DNA from: Candidatus Coprenecus avistercoris
GTDB taxonomy: Bacteria; Bacteroidota; Bacteroidia; Bacteroidales; UBA932
Assembly: GCA_018712275.1 (NCBI GenBank)
Contig: DVHI01000057.1
Coordinates: 1-46,014, forward strand
DNA: 46,014 nt
Direction of reading: 5' to 3'
Under the pieces are notes generated by a model that ran no database searches, was not told where the DNA came from, and saw only the letters and a list, made by a program, of their open reading frames with translations. Positions 34,170 through 42,742 of the stretch are shown one piece after another. The position numbers were made by a program, and so were the translations under genes. How positions within the stretch are numbered: the stretch's first letter is position 1; each line of letters starts with the position of its first letter.

Positions 34170-35327
34170 ATGAAAGTACTTATCATAGATGACGAGCGGA
34201 GCATCCGCAACACTCTTAAGGAGATTCTCGAGTTCGAAGGACATCAGATAACGCTGGCCGAGGACGGGGCGGCAGGGCTGGAGGCAGCGGCGGCCGGAAG
34301 TTTCGACGTGATATTCTGCGACATAAAGATGCCGGGGATGGACGGAGTGGAGGTGCTGGACAAGCTCGCAGAGAGCGGCAACGAGACTCCGGTCGTGATG
34401 ATATCGGGCCACGGCTCAATAGATACGGCGGTGGAGTGCATCAAGAAGGGTGCGTTCGACTTCATCCAGAAGCCGCTGGACCTGAATAGGATACTGATTA
34501 CTCTGAAAAATGCTACGGACAAGGGCTCCCTCGTCCGCGAGACCAAGATCCTCAAGAAGAAGGTCGGCGGGGTGCAGGAGATTATCGGTGAGTCGCCGGC
34601 CATCGTCCGCATCAAGAACATGATCGACCGCGTGGCCCCTACCGACGCCAGGGTGCTCATCACAGGCTCCAACGGTACCGGTAAGGAGTTGGTGGCCAGG
34701 TGGCTGCACGAGAAGAGCGACAGGGCTTCGATGCCTTTCATCGAGGTCAACTGCGCGGCCATCCCCAGCGAGCTGATAGAGAGCGAGCTCTTCGGTCACG
34801 AGAAGGGTGCCTTTACCGGGGCGCAGAAACAGCACAAAGGCAAGTTCGAGCAGGCCGACGGCGGCACTCTCTTCCTTGACGAGATAGGCGACATGTCCCT
34901 CGCGGCCCAGGCCAAGGTCCTCCGCGTACTGCAGGAGAACAAGCTGACCAAGGTCGGCGGTGACAAGGACATCACCGTCAATGTCAGGGTTGTGGCCGCC
35001 ACCAATAAGAATCTGAAGGAGGAGATAGAGAAGGGCAACTTCCGCGAGGACCTCTACCACCGTATCAGCGTCATCGTCATCCGCGTGCCGTCACTGGCCG
35101 AGAGACGGGAGGACATTCCGATGCTTATCGACCATTTCATCAAGCAGATATGCCAGGAGTCCGGAAAACCGGTCAAGGAGATAGACGCCGACGCTGTCGA
35201 GGAACTGTGCAACCACGCCTGGAGCGGCAACATCCGTGAGCTGCGCAACGTCGTGGAGCGTCTGCTGATACTCTCCAACGCCCGCATCACCAAGGACGAC
35301 GTGATGATGTTCGCCCTGCCCAATTAA
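34170..35327 (+). CDS. NtrC-family sigma-54 activator lacking the C-terminal DNA-binding domain
   Basis: Response regulator and AAA+ activator of sigma-54 RNA polymerase, 385 residues from the ATG at 34170 (MKVLIIDDERSIRNTLKEIL). The receiver domain has phospho-acceptor Asp51 in FCDIKMPGMDG. The AAA+ domain has Walker A GSNGTGKELVARW, the sigma-54 contact loop GAFTGA (EKGAFTGAQ), Walker B GGTLFLDEIGDM and the R-finger region REDLYHRI. The protein ends at RITKDDVMMFALPN, right after the AAA+ lid, so the usual Fis-type helix-turn-helix (about 60-80 residues) is missing. Such activators (for example FlgR) act from solution. Its stop shares TTAA with the kinase stop, so the kinase is the likely partner. 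Confidence 0.92.
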   Translation: MKVLIIDDERSIRNTLKEILEFEGHQITLAEDGAAGLEAAAAGSFDVIFCDIKMPGMDGVEVLDKLAESGNETPVVMISGHGSIDTAVECIKKGAFDFIQKPLDLNRILITLKNATDKGSLVRETKILKKKVGGVQEIIGESPAIVRIKNMIDRVAPTDARVLITGSNGTGKELVARWLHEKSDRASMPFIEVNCAAIPSELIESELFGHEKGAFTGAQKQHKGKFEQADGGTLFLDEIGDMSLAAQAKVLRVLQENKLTKVGGDKDITVNVRVVAATNKNLKEEIEKGNFREDLYHRISVIVIRVPSLAERREDIPMLIDHFIKQICQESGKPVKEIDADAVEELCNHAWSGNIRELRNVVERLLILSNARITKDDVMMFALPN

Positions 35328-38300
35328 GTGTAGTCCTCTGATACTTCGGTGTACATCGGGAGGATGACGGTGAAGTCCGCGCCGCCGAGTTCCTCCGACG
35401 GGGTGTAGTAGATGTCGCCGTGGCTCTGGGTGACGATATTCTTACAGATGGCCAGTCCCAGGCCTGAACCGCGGGTCTTGGTTGTGAAATTGGGGCGGAA
35501 GAGCTTTTCAAGGTTCTCTTCGGAGACGCCGCCGCCGTTGTCCTCAATATCGGCCCTGTAGAATCCGGGTGTCATCCTCAGGGTAACGATAATCTCTCCG
35601 CGTTCCTGGTTCTCGACTGCCTGGATGGCGTTTGTTATCAGATTGACGAAAGCCCTTGTTATCTGGCTCTTTCGTGCGAGGATCACGGCTTTGTCAAGTG
35701 TGCAGCGGAATGTCATGCCGATATGGTCGTAATTGTCGAAAAGGATTCTCTGCTCCGATAGGATTTCGACCAGATCCACCTCCGACACTTCCTCATTGTA
35801 GAATTTTGCGAAACTGGAGAACTCACTGGCCGTGTTGGACAGGATATCGATCTGCTCTATGAGCGAGGATGCGAGAGCATCGAAACGGTCCTGCCAGCCG
35901 GGGATATCCTGCTTCTTGAGGCGGATAAGATGCTGGATGCTGAGCTTCATGGGGGTCAGCGGGTTCTTGATCTCGTGGGCGATCTGGCGGGCCATCTCCC
36001 TCCATGCCTGTTCTCTCTCGCTCTGGGCCAGTTCCTTGGCGCTGCGGTCCAGGTCGTCGATCATCTGATTGTAGGTCCGTACAAGCAGACCGAGCTCGTC
36101 ATCTGCCTTGTAATTGATGTGTCCCAGCCTGTGCGTGATGTCCATGGCCTGCATGTTGCGGCTGATTTCCCTAAGAGGCTTGGTTATGGAGTTGGACATG
36201 GTGATGCCGACGAAAAGGGCTATGATGATGAGTATCAGGTAGAGGTTGACGATGGCGGCGATAATCGGAGTCGCATCGTACTCGAAGTTGGTGTCGTTGA
36301 TGAAGAAGGGGATATTGGCGATGGCCAGCAGGACGCCCTTCTCATTGTACAGGGGAGTATAGAGCGAGTGGTAGGACAGGGTGGAGATGTGTTCCTCCAG
36401 AATGACCTGCATGCGCTTCTTGTAGACCAGGTCACAGTATGCGTCGGGGTTCATCCTGGCGCTTGCAAGATACTCGTTGAACACTTCCGGCTTGGTAGTC
36501 CGGATAAGCCGTCCATCGGGGTCGAACAGGTTGATGTCCACCTGTGAGTTCTGAGCCACGATGTTCATGGCGTTGAAGACTTCCGCTGTGTTAAGCTCAT
36601 CGTAGTTCTCGGTGGTGCGTATCATCTTGGTCAGAGTGCCCTGGACAGAGAGCATGGTTTCCTCCATCATCATGTTGTTGTTGCCGTTGATGTAGCCGAT
36701 GATGATGACTACGCTGCCGATGGCCATGATTATCAGCGCGCCTACCATGGATGCGGTAAGCAGTATGGTCATTTTCATCCGGAATGAGCGTTTGGGCCGG
36801 AACAATGACTCGCGGTTGCGTTTGCGGAACAGGCGCGGCAGGGCTATGAGCAGCAGGCCGAAGCACAGCAGCACATAGGAAAATGAGATGAGGGTGGGGA
36901 AGATGCCGCGGGCAGGACGGCTCACGGCTATCATGTTGGTGCCCGGAAGCTTGTTTACGAACAGGACGGTCTCTTCCATGAAGTAGTGTGAGAAGCCTTC
37001 CTCGAAGCTGTAGACGTTGATGGATACGGGAAAGTTGTACCGTCCCTGGTGGCTGGTCAGACGTCCGTTGTGATATTTGGCCAGGGAGTAGGGGTAGCGT
37101 ACGGTGTTGGCGGCCGGAGTCAGATTGTCCAGCAGGGCCGAAGGGTAGCCGATGTTGTCGGAACTGGTCTTGGAGTCTATCTCCAGGTACAGGTCATACC
37201 GCATTTCTCCACGTATGATGCTGAATGCTCCCAGATAACTGATGTTGTTCCGGAAGTAGTCCAGATAATAGAAGGCGGAGCCTTCAGAAAGCCGTACTCC
37301 GTAGTTGTCTATGATGTCCTTGTAGTAGTTGAAGCAGTTGACGGGGCCTGAGTAATCCTGAGTGAGTATGCTCTGATATCGGTTGCATACGGCCAGCCGT
37401 ATGTTGTATTCCTGGAGGATGTTGAAAAAGTATCTTTCTGCCAGGCGGTTGAGGATGATGCTCTCGTATTCCGGGTTGCCGGTCAGCCGTCTTATCAGAG
37501 GGTCGGAGATGATGCTTTTCTCGATAGACTGAAGCTGCATTTCCAGAGCCAGGTCCCTTTCTATGGCCAGGCGGCCGGTGAGCATCCGGATATTCTCGCA
37601 CTCTTTCTGGAAACTGAAAATTCCTACGCAGGCGGTGATGTATATTGAGGACATCAGTACGTATCCCAGTATGAGGCGCTTGGAGTGCCGCTTGCGCCTG
37701 AATCTGTAGTGCCGGATTGCAGAAGGAATAAAGATGTTGAGCAGCAGCAGTCCTGCCAGGAAAAGCAGTCCGTATATGACGAAGGTTACTATTGTGTGCA
37801 GGGATATGTTGTTGATCTGGAACAGGTCGAAGTTGATGCTGGAGTTGAGTATGAGTGATCGGAACGAGATGTGGATGTATGCGGCAAGGCTTATTATCGC
37901 CAGCCCGATAGCCGATATCTTGATGTTCCGTATGGCCGGACGGGAGGTCCAGATGTCTTTGATGATGATCTTCCTGGAATTGTAGGTGGCTATGCAGTAG
38001 AGCAATACGAAGATGTGGAATACCATCAGCGCTCCGAATGAATTGAAATTTCCGTCGGCGTAGAGCATCGGAGAGAAGAGCTGTGCGTCGACAGGAATGT
38101 CCTGTATCATCATGAAGGAACACAGCTGCAGCAGGAAGATACCTCCAAGGGTAAAATACAGCGACACGAGCTTTCTGTACTTGCTGTGGAAGGATAGAAT
38201 GGCCATCAGCGCCATCAGGAGGGCGGCCCACCGCATGCCGGAGGACCGGTGGTTGCTGTCCGTGAGGCTCTCGTTGCGCAGGACCGAGAAGGCGGGTGTG

Positions 38301-38920
38301 CCGTCGGATGTGTAGACTACGTTGATGTCGTCAATGTATACCGGAGCAGTGGTGTAGGGAGCGGTAAGGCCCAGGTTCCGGTTTACGGAGTTGTGCAGGA
38401 CCGAGTTCTCGGAGGAATACTGCTGCATCACCTCGATGGCACCGATGATGAACATATTGTCCTGCTGGAACAGTTTTACTATGTACCAGGAGTGCCCCAG
38501 GTTGACGTACTGGACCGGCTCGTTGAGGAATGCCAGCGGAAGATTGAATATATTGCGGTTGCGCAGGTCATGAATCCTGTACCAGGAAGAGCGGACACCT
38601 ATGTCGTCATTGCTGATGGGGAAGGTGTTGGCCCAGCTCTGCAGCTCGCCGTTCACATACCGGTAGAGCACCATGTCCTCCGGAAAATCATCGAACTCCA
38701 TCCACTGGTCCGCCGGTATCTCAAAGGCCATGTCTACGTACTTCTGCAGGACATTCTCCCGCTTGTGCAGCATCCTCTCGACTCTGTCGGTCTTTCTCCC
38801 TGAGGAGTTGGGGGTGATATGGAAGAATGAGAGCATGAAGAAGCACAGGGCGAGGGACCAGAATATGGAAATCCGGTTGTCGGAGATGAATCGGCGTATA
38901 TTTCTGAACAATGTCCTCAT
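35324..38920 (-). CDS. Giant NtrY-like membrane histidine kinase
   Basis: A 1198-residue sensor kinase. Hydrophobic segments: one near residue 20, about six between 230 and 465, and single ones near 705, 755 and 875, so roughly ten membrane helices with large extracytoplasmic parts at about 35-230, 465-695 and 780-870. A HAMP-like segment (SNSITKPLREISRNMQAMD) precedes the dimerisation helix with His982 in QIAHEIKNPLTPMKLSI, the NtrY-type H-box. The ATPase domain has NLITNAIQAVEN (N), DIEDNGGGVS (G1), LFRPNFTTK (F) and GSGLGLAI (G2). It follows rlmH by 13 bp and is convergent with the sigma-54 activator gene, its probable target. No receiver or PAS domain seen. Confidence 0.93.
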   Translation of the reverse strand: MRTLFRNIRRFISDNRISIFWSLALCFFMLSFFHITPNSSGRKTDRVERMLHKRENVLQKYVDMAFEIPADQWMEFDDFPEDMVLYRYVNGELQSWANTFPISNDDIGVRSSWYRIHDLRNRNIFNLPLAFLNEPVQYVNLGHSWYIVKLFQQDNMFIIGAIEVMQQYSSENSVLHNSVNRNLGLTAPYTTAPVYIDDINVVYTSDGTPAFSVLRNESLTDSNHRSSGMRWAALLMALMAILSFHSKYRKLVSLYFTLGGIFLLQLCSFMMIQDIPVDAQLFSPMLYADGNFNSFGALMVFHIFVLLYCIATYNSRKIIIKDIWTSRPAIRNIKISAIGLAIISLAAYIHISFRSLILNSSINFDLFQINNISLHTIVTFVIYGLLFLAGLLLLNIFIPSAIRHYRFRRKRHSKRLILGYVLMSSIYITACVGIFSFQKECENIRMLTGRLAIERDLALEMQLQSIEKSIISDPLIRRLTGNPEYESIILNRLAERYFFNILQEYNIRLAVCNRYQSILTQDYSGPVNCFNYYKDIIDNYGVRLSEGSAFYYLDYFRNNISYLGAFSIIRGEMRYDLYLEIDSKTSSDNIGYPSALLDNLTPAANTVRYPYSLAKYHNGRLTSHQGRYNFPVSINVYSFEEGFSHYFMEETVLFVNKLPGTNMIAVSRPARGIFPTLISFSYVLLCFGLLLIALPRLFRKRNRESLFRPKRSFRMKMTILLTASMVGALIIMAIGSVVIIIGYINGNNNMMMEETMLSVQGTLTKMIRTTENYDELNTAEVFNAMNIVAQNSQVDINLFDPDGRLIRTTKPEVFNEYLASARMNPDAYCDLVYKKRMQVILEEHISTLSYHSLYTPLYNEKGVLLAIANIPFFINDTNFEYDATPIIAAIVNLYLILIIIALFVGITMSNSITKPLREISRNMQAMDITHRLGHINYKADDELGLLVRTYNQMIDDLDRSAKELAQSEREQAWREMARQIAHEIKNPLTPMKLSIQHLIRLKKQDIPGWQDRFDALASSLIEQIDILSNTASEFSSFAKFYNEEVSEVDLVEILSEQRILFDNYDHIGMTFRCTLDKAVILARKSQITRAFVNLITNAIQAVENQERGEIIVTLRMTPGFYRADIEDNGGGVSEENLEKLFRPNFTTKTRGSGLGLAICKNIVTQSHGDIYYTPSEELGGADFTVILPMYTEVSEDYT

Positions 38921-38933
38921 TGGCTCTTGCGGT

Positions 38934-39407
38934 CTATTCGTTGTGGTAAGGCTCTCCGCGGAGGATGGTCATCGCCCGGTAGAGCTGTTCGGTGAAGAAC
39001 AGTCTGATGATCTGGTGGGAGAATGTCATGTCCGACAGGGACAGCATCTCCGCTGCGGCCTCCCTGACTTTCGGGGAGAAACCGTATGCACCTCCTATTA
39101 CGAAGACCAGGCTCCTGCAGCCGGTGTCCATGAGCCTGCCCAGGCGGGAGGCCCATGCCGTGGATGTGTACCGCTGCCCTTTCTCATCCAGCAGAACCAG
39201 CCGGTCCCCTTCCTTTATTTTTTTAAGAATGAGGCTGCCCTCCTTTTCTTTTACTTCTTCCGGTGAGAGGGAGGCTGTTCCGGACAGCGCCGGTATCTCC
39301 ACCCGGGTGTAACTCAGGTAGCGGCCGATGCGTTTCTCGTACATGGCCATGCCCTCCTTGACGAAATCGAAGGTGGTCTTACCTACTGTTATCAGGGTGA
39401 TTTTCAT
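38934..39407 (-). CDS. rlmH: 23S rRNA (pseudouridine-1915 N3) methyltransferase
   Basis: SPOUT-fold methyltransferase for m3-pseudouridine 1915. The start at 39407 (MKITLITVGKTTFDFVKEGM) gives 157 residues, the family's length. The trefoil-knot motifs LVFVIGGAYGFSPKVREAA and the C-terminal LSLSDMTFSHQIIRLFFTEQ with YRAMTILRGEPYHNE, typical of RlmH, are present. An in-frame ATG 33 bp upstream crosses toward the promoter and is rejected. First gene of a unit with the giant kinase. Confidence 0.95.
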   Translation of the reverse strand: MKITLITVGKTTFDFVKEGMAMYEKRIGRYLSYTRVEIPALSGTASLSPEEVKEKEGSLILKKIKEGDRLVLLDEKGQRYTSTAWASRLGRLMDTGCRSLVFVIGGAYGFSPKVREAAAEMLSLSDMTFSHQIIRLFFTEQLYRAMTILRGEPYHNE

Positions 39408-39428
39408 GCAGTATGCCTGTTTCACCCA

Positions 39429-39436
39429 CAAATGTA
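39429..39436 (-). promoter_or_regulatory. -7 promoter box for rlmH
   Basis: Minus-strand TACATTTG, preceded by TTTTGC (extended form), ends 21 bp before the rlmH ATG. Its upstream half joins a 10-bp inverted repeat (39435-39444 with 39463-39472). Confidence 0.55.
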
Positions 39437-39472
39437 GCAAAATTTGTACTATGATTGGCCTGAATTTTGCTA
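39435..39472. repeat. 10-bp inverted repeat in the rlmH / DUF4783 promoter gap
   Basis: TAGCAAAATT (39435-39444) and its exact reverse complement AATTTTGCTA (39463-39472) are separated by 18 bp. The left arm touches the rlmH -7 box; the right arm overlaps a one-mismatch -7 box (GAATTTTG, 39462-39469) facing the DUF4783 gene. It may be an operator or simply two mirrored promoter elements. Confidence 0.4.
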
Positions 39473-39500
39473 TTGAGTGAACAAAAACAGGAACAGTACG

Positions 39501-39923
39501 ATGAACAGATTGGTTTTAATGCTTGGACTTCTGTCTCTTTTCCCTCTGTCCGGTGTGTCTCAGAACCTGATGCACATGACTTCGGACAGCGCGGGGGAAA
39601 GCAGCGTGTTTGTTCCTATCGCCAAGTATCTTCAGCGCGGTGATGCGGAGTGCCTGGCTGCCTGGTTCGCCGACAACCTTCAGGTCAATGTCATGGGCAC
39701 AGTCTCCAACTGCAGCCGTTCCCAGGCCCGTCAGATTATCCGCAACTTCTTCACCAACTATACTCCGCGCAACTTCGAGATAGTCTACAAGAGCGGCACC
39801 TATCCTATGGAGTATGCTGTCGGCAATCTGGACAGCGGCGGCAATATCTTCACGGTCACCATCCTGGTCAAGACCAACGATGCCGGCAACTATATCGAGC
39901 AGCTCAAAATCGAAAAACAGTAG
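39501..39923 (+). CDS. DUF4783 secreted protein
   Basis: A 140-residue exported protein of the Bacteroidetes family DUF4783, function unknown. The ATG at 39501 (MNRLVLMLGLLSLFPLSGVS) begins a signal peptide ending near VSQ; a GTG at 39477 would extend it by 8 residues. The mature domain has an NTF2/SnoaL-like look: a helix pair (FVPIAKYLQRGDAECLAAWF), then DNLQVNVMG, SRSQARQIIRNFFTNYTPRN and strands ending EQLKIEKQ. The gene is divergent from rlmH. Its stop codon's last base starts a structured repeat. Confidence 0.85.
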   Translation: MNRLVLMLGLLSLFPLSGVSQNLMHMTSDSAGESSVFVPIAKYLQRGDAECLAAWFADNLQVNVMGTVSNCSRSQARQIIRNFFTNYTPRNFEIVYKSGTYPMEYAVGNLDSGGNIFTVTILVKTNDAGNYIEQLKIEKQ

Positions 39924-40048
39924 TAAACGCTTCAGAGCGGGCAAACTGCGGCGTTGTCTGCGGTATCGCGGCTCGGTCATTTACGCTCAGTAAACTCCCT
40001 CGCCGCGAACCTTGACGCCTTGCATTTTACCCGCTCTGAAGCGTTTAC
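39923..40048 (+). repeat. Structured intergenic repeat, copy 1
   Basis: Outer arms of 19 bp are perfect inverted repeats (GTAAACGCTTCAGAGCGGG at 39923-39941 and its complement at 40030-40048), extending to about 23 bp with one mismatch. Inside are a 7-bp pair TCGCGGC/GCCGCGA (39966-39972, 40002-40008) and a core hairpin TTTAC/GTAAA (39980-39984, 39990-39994). The core at 39970-39998 matches the inverted copy at 40205-40233 in 26 of 29 positions. It starts at the last base of the DUF4783 stop, where it could act as a terminator between convergent genes. No open reading frame of note. Confidence 0.75.
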
Positions 40049-40056
40049 GAGTACCG

Positions 40057-40090
40057 CAACGGCAGGAAAATACGGGAAATGCTGCCGTTG
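40057..40090. repeat. Hairpin between the two repeat copies
   Basis: CAACGGCAG (40057-40065) and CTGCCGTTG (40082-40090) form a perfect 9-bp stem with a 16-nt loop. It lies between the two repeat copies; the rest of 40049-40170 has no gene I can support. Confidence 0.5.
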
Positions 40091-40170
40091 TGGAAAGGGG
40101 ATGAGGGTGCGATGTCTCCTGGACGGCCTGTAGAAGGGGTGAGAATGCCAAAAGGGAGGTGCGTCAGAGT

Positions 40171-40272
40171 GGGTGATATGCAAGCCATTGAGGAGCAGGG
40201 CGAAGGAGTTTACTGGACGTAAATGACTGAGCCCTGCGACGATAATGGCGCCGCAGATCGCCCGCTATGACG
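40171..40272 (-). repeat. Structured intergenic repeat, copy 2 (inverted)
   Basis: Read on the minus strand this repeats copy 1 over about 100 nt: AGCGGGC-TCTGCGGCG, the 29-nt core (40205-40233), then CTTGCAT and CACCC. It shows the same architecture with different bases: outer pair GGGTGAT/ATCGCCC (40171-40177, 40257-40263, one G-T pair), inner pair GCAGGGC/GCCCTGC (40195-40201, 40231-40237) and core hairpin TTTAC/GTAAA. The changed but still complementary stems suggest the structure is selected. It ends 7 bp from the der stop. Confidence 0.7.
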
Positions 40273-40278
40273 CGCCGA

Positions 40279-41589
40279 CTATTTTTGGCGCATGAAGATG
40301 CGGATGGGACAGCCGGTGAAGTCGAAGTGCGAGCGCAGCTTGTTCTCCAAGTAGCGCTTGTACGGTGCTCCGATGTACTGCGGCAGATTGCAGAAGAACG
40401 CAAATGAGGGACAGGGCGTAGGCAGCTGTGTGACGTACTTGATCTTGATGAACTTGCCCTTGGTCGAGGGGGGAGGATAGTTCTCGATCTCCTCGAGCAT
40501 GACCTCGTTGAGGGTGGAGGTGGGTATCTTCTGGGAGTAGCTGGACCATACCTTGGCGGCGGCGTCCAGCACGTCGAGGATTCTCTGTTTCTTGATTACC
40601 GACGTGAAGATGACCGGGATATCGCTGAAGGGGGCGAGCCGCTTGCGGATGGACTCTGCGTATTCCTTCATGGTGTTGCCCGTCTTGTTCTCTATGAGGT
40701 CCCACTTGTTGACGGCCACTACGCAGCCCTTGCTGTTCTTGAGGATGAGGTTGAAGATGGCCATGTCCTGGGCCTCGACTCCGTACTGGGCGTCTATCAT
40801 CAGGATGCAGACGTCCGAGTGCTCGATGGCGCGGATGGCCCTCATCACGGAGTAGAACTCCAGGTCCTCGCTGACCTTGGTCTTCTTGCGGAGGCCGGCG
40901 GTGTCTACGAGGATGAACTCGTGGCCGAACTTGTTGTAGTAAGACTCCACTGCGTCGCGGGTGGTGCCGGCTACTGGGGTGACGATGTTGCGCTCCTCCC
41001 CGAGGAAGGCGTTGGTGATGGATGACTTGCCGGCGTTGGGCCGTCCTACGATGGCGATGCGGGGAACTCCGGCGTGCGGGTCTTCCACTGCCTTGTCGGC
41101 CGGGAGCATGGAGACGAGCTTGTCGAGCATGTCTCCGGTGCCGCTGCCGTTGGCCGAGGAGATGTCCCAGGGATCACCCAGTCCCAGGGAGTAGAACTGG
41201 TATGAGTCGAAGCGTTTCTCGGCGTTGTCCACCTTGTTGACCACCAGCAGGACGGGCTTGGCGCTGCGGCGCAGGATGTCGGCTATCTCCTCGTCGAAGT
41301 CGGTGATGCCGGTGCCTACCTCCACCAGGAAGAGGATCACGTCGGCCTCCTCGATGGCTATCATCACCTGTTTGCGGATCTCTTCCTCGAAGACGTCCTC
41401 CGAGTTGGAGGTGTATCCGCCGGTATCCACTACCGAGAAGGTGGTGCCGCACCACTCGCACTGACCGTAATGGCGGTCTCGGGTGACTCCGGCCGTCTCG
41501 TCGACGATGGCCTGGCGCATGCCTACAAGGCGGTTGAAAAGGGTCGATTTACCTACGTTGGGTCGTCCTACTATGGCTACTAAACTCAT
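40279..41589 (-). CDS. der: Ribosome-assembly GTPase Der (EngA)
   Basis: Double-GTPase for 50S subunit maturation. The 436-residue protein has G-domain 1 with [16 protein letters not shown] at the N-terminus and [11 protein letters not shown]-domain 2 with [18 protein letters not shown] near residue 180, [11 protein letters not shown] and [11 protein letters not shown], and a C-terminal KH-like domain ending [11 protein letters not shown]. Last gene of the engB-prs-nadE-small protein-der unit, 13 bp after the small membrane protein. Its 3' end abuts the inverted repeat copy. Confidence 0.97.
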   Translation of the reverse strand: MSLVAIVGRPNVGKSTLFNRLVGMRQAIVDETAGVTRDRHYGQCEWCGTTFSVVDTGGYTSNSEDVFEEEIRKQVMIAIEEADVILFLVEVGTGITDFDEEIADILRRSAKPVLLVVNKVDNAEKRFDSYQFYSLGLGDPWDISSANGSGTGDMLDKLVSMLPADKAVEDPHAGVPRIAIVGRPNAGKSSITNAFLGEERNIVTPVAGTTRDAVESYYNKFGHEFILVDTAGLRKKTKVSEDLEFYSVMRAIRAIEHSDVCILMIDAQYGVEAQDMAIFNLILKNSKGCVVAVNKWDLIENKTGNTMKEYAESIRKRLAPFSDIPVIFTSVIKKQRILDVLDAAAKVWSSYSQKIPTSTLNEVMLEEIENYPPPSTKGKFIKIKYVTQLPTPCPSFAFFCNLPQYIGAPYKRYLENKLRSHFDFTGCPIRIFMRQK

Positions 41590-41602
41590 ACTCTTTCTTG
41601 TT

Positions 41603-41878
41603 CTATTTCTTCTGTTCTGCAGGATGGTGGTCGCAGCTGCCCAGGGCGTTGAGGCCGCAGTCCGAGCAGGATGCCCCGTCGCAGGTGGCGGCGCCTCCCC
41701 GCTTGGGCCCCCAGAGCTTCATCTCCTCCTCCTTGGCGCAGACGATGCCCCGCTTGCGGAGCTCCTTGCTGTGCCCTATCTCACTGTCGGGGAAGGGCTT
41801 CTTCCGGAAGATGATGTTGAAGCACATTATGAAGACCGCCAGGCCTACGAAGACGATTGCTGCGATTAGAATTTCCAT
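41603..41878 (-). CDS. Small single-pass membrane protein with Cys-rich tail
   Basis: A 91-residue protein: N-terminal membrane helix at about 2-23 ([20 protein letters not shown]), then a basic/acidic stretch ([20 protein letters not shown]) and a tail with [31 protein letters not shown]. The tail has five Cys and two His within about 25 residues, suggesting metal or disulfide chemistry. Not a recognised enzyme; similar short proteins occur in Bacteroidales but I cannot name the family with certainty. It lies between nadE and der (15 and 13 bp gaps), so it is co-transcribed with them. Confidence 0.75.
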   Translation of the reverse strand: MEILIAAIVFVGLAVFIMCFNIIFRKKPFPDSEIGHSKELRKRGIVCAKEEEMKLWGPKRGGAATCDGASCSDCGLNALGSCDHHPAEQKK

Positions 41879-41893
41879 TGTACCTATTATTAA

Positions 41894-42742
41894 TTATTCC
41901 GCCGGCTCCACCCATTTGCTCCTGTCCAGGAGGGGGGCGGTGCTGACTTTGATCATGGGTGCCAGCTGGTGGACCTTGAAGGCCGCGGCCTTGCGGAGCC
42001 GGATGATTCTGTCCACGAGCCCCTTGTCCACGCCTTCCTGCAAAATCTGTTCCGCGCTGCAGCCGCCCTCGTTGAGGCGGTAGAGTATCGGGTCCAGGAC
42101 GTCGTAGGGCGGGAGGGAGTCGGTGTCCTTCTGGCCCTCCTTGAGCTCGGCCGAGGGAGCCTTGGTGATGGTCGAGGAGGGGATGACCTCGCCGTTGCGG
42201 TTGATCCAGGCGGCCATCTCGTAGACCTCGGTCTTGTAGAGGTCGGCGATGACCATCAGTGCTCCGCAGAGGTCGCCGTAGAGGGTGCCGTAGCCCATCG
42301 AGAGCTCGCTCTTGTTGGTGGTGTTCAGGAGCAGGGCCCTGTGCCGGTTGGAGTAGAGCATCAGGATGGTGCCGCGGATGCGGGCCTGGAGATTCTCCTG
42401 GGTGGTGTCCCAGTGGAAGTCCCCCTCGAAGAGAGGCTCGGTCTCCTTCATGAACCGGTCGTAGACGGCGCTGATGGGGACGATGTGGTATTTGATTCCG
42501 AGATTGTCGGCCAGGGTCACCGCGTCATTGACGGAGTGGACGGTGGACCAGGAGGAGGGCATGAGGATGCCGGTGACATTGTCCTTGCCTAAGGCTTCGG
42601 TGGCTAAAGCCGCCACTACCGCCGAGTCCAGGCCCCCGGAGAGACCCAGCACGGCCCGGGACATCCCCGCCTGAGCGAAGAAGTCCCGGATGGTGCGGAT
42701 GATGCGGCTGTGTACGTCCCCGATGTTAGAACCCGAATGCAT
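41894..42742 (-). CDS. nadE: NH3-dependent NAD+ synthetase
   Basis: Amidates deamido-NAD to NAD. The 282-residue protein has the ATP-pyrophosphatase P-loop LSGGLDSAVVAALATEAL near residue 34, TTNKSELSMGYGTLYGD and the C-terminal ITKAPSAELKEGQKDTDSLP. There is no nitrilase-type glutaminase domain, so ammonia is the nitrogen donor. The ATG at 42742 overlaps prs by 17 bp; a GTG at 42715 (starting VHSRIIRTIRDF), 11 bp beyond the prs stop, is an alternative that removes nine residues of doubtful homology. Confidence 0.94.
   Translation of the reverse strand: MHSGSNIGDVHSRIIRTIRDFFAQAGMSRAVLGLSGGLDSAVVAALATEALGKDNVTGILMPSSWSTVHSVNDAVTLADNLGIKYHIVPISAVYDRFMKETEPLFEGDFHWDTTQENLQARIRGTILMLYSNRHRALLLNTTNKSELSMGYGTLYGDLCGALMVIADLYKTEVYEMAAWINRNGEVIPSSTITKAPSAELKEGQKDTDSLPPYDVLDPILYRLNEGGCSAEQILQEGVDKGLVDRIIRLRKAAAFKVHQLAPMIKVSTAPLLDRSKWVEPAE

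Noticed and set aside
40164..40403. 79-codon minus-strand open frame across the repeat and the end of der
   Set aside because: It runs through repeat copy 2 and the der 3' end in another frame; no motif or start context.
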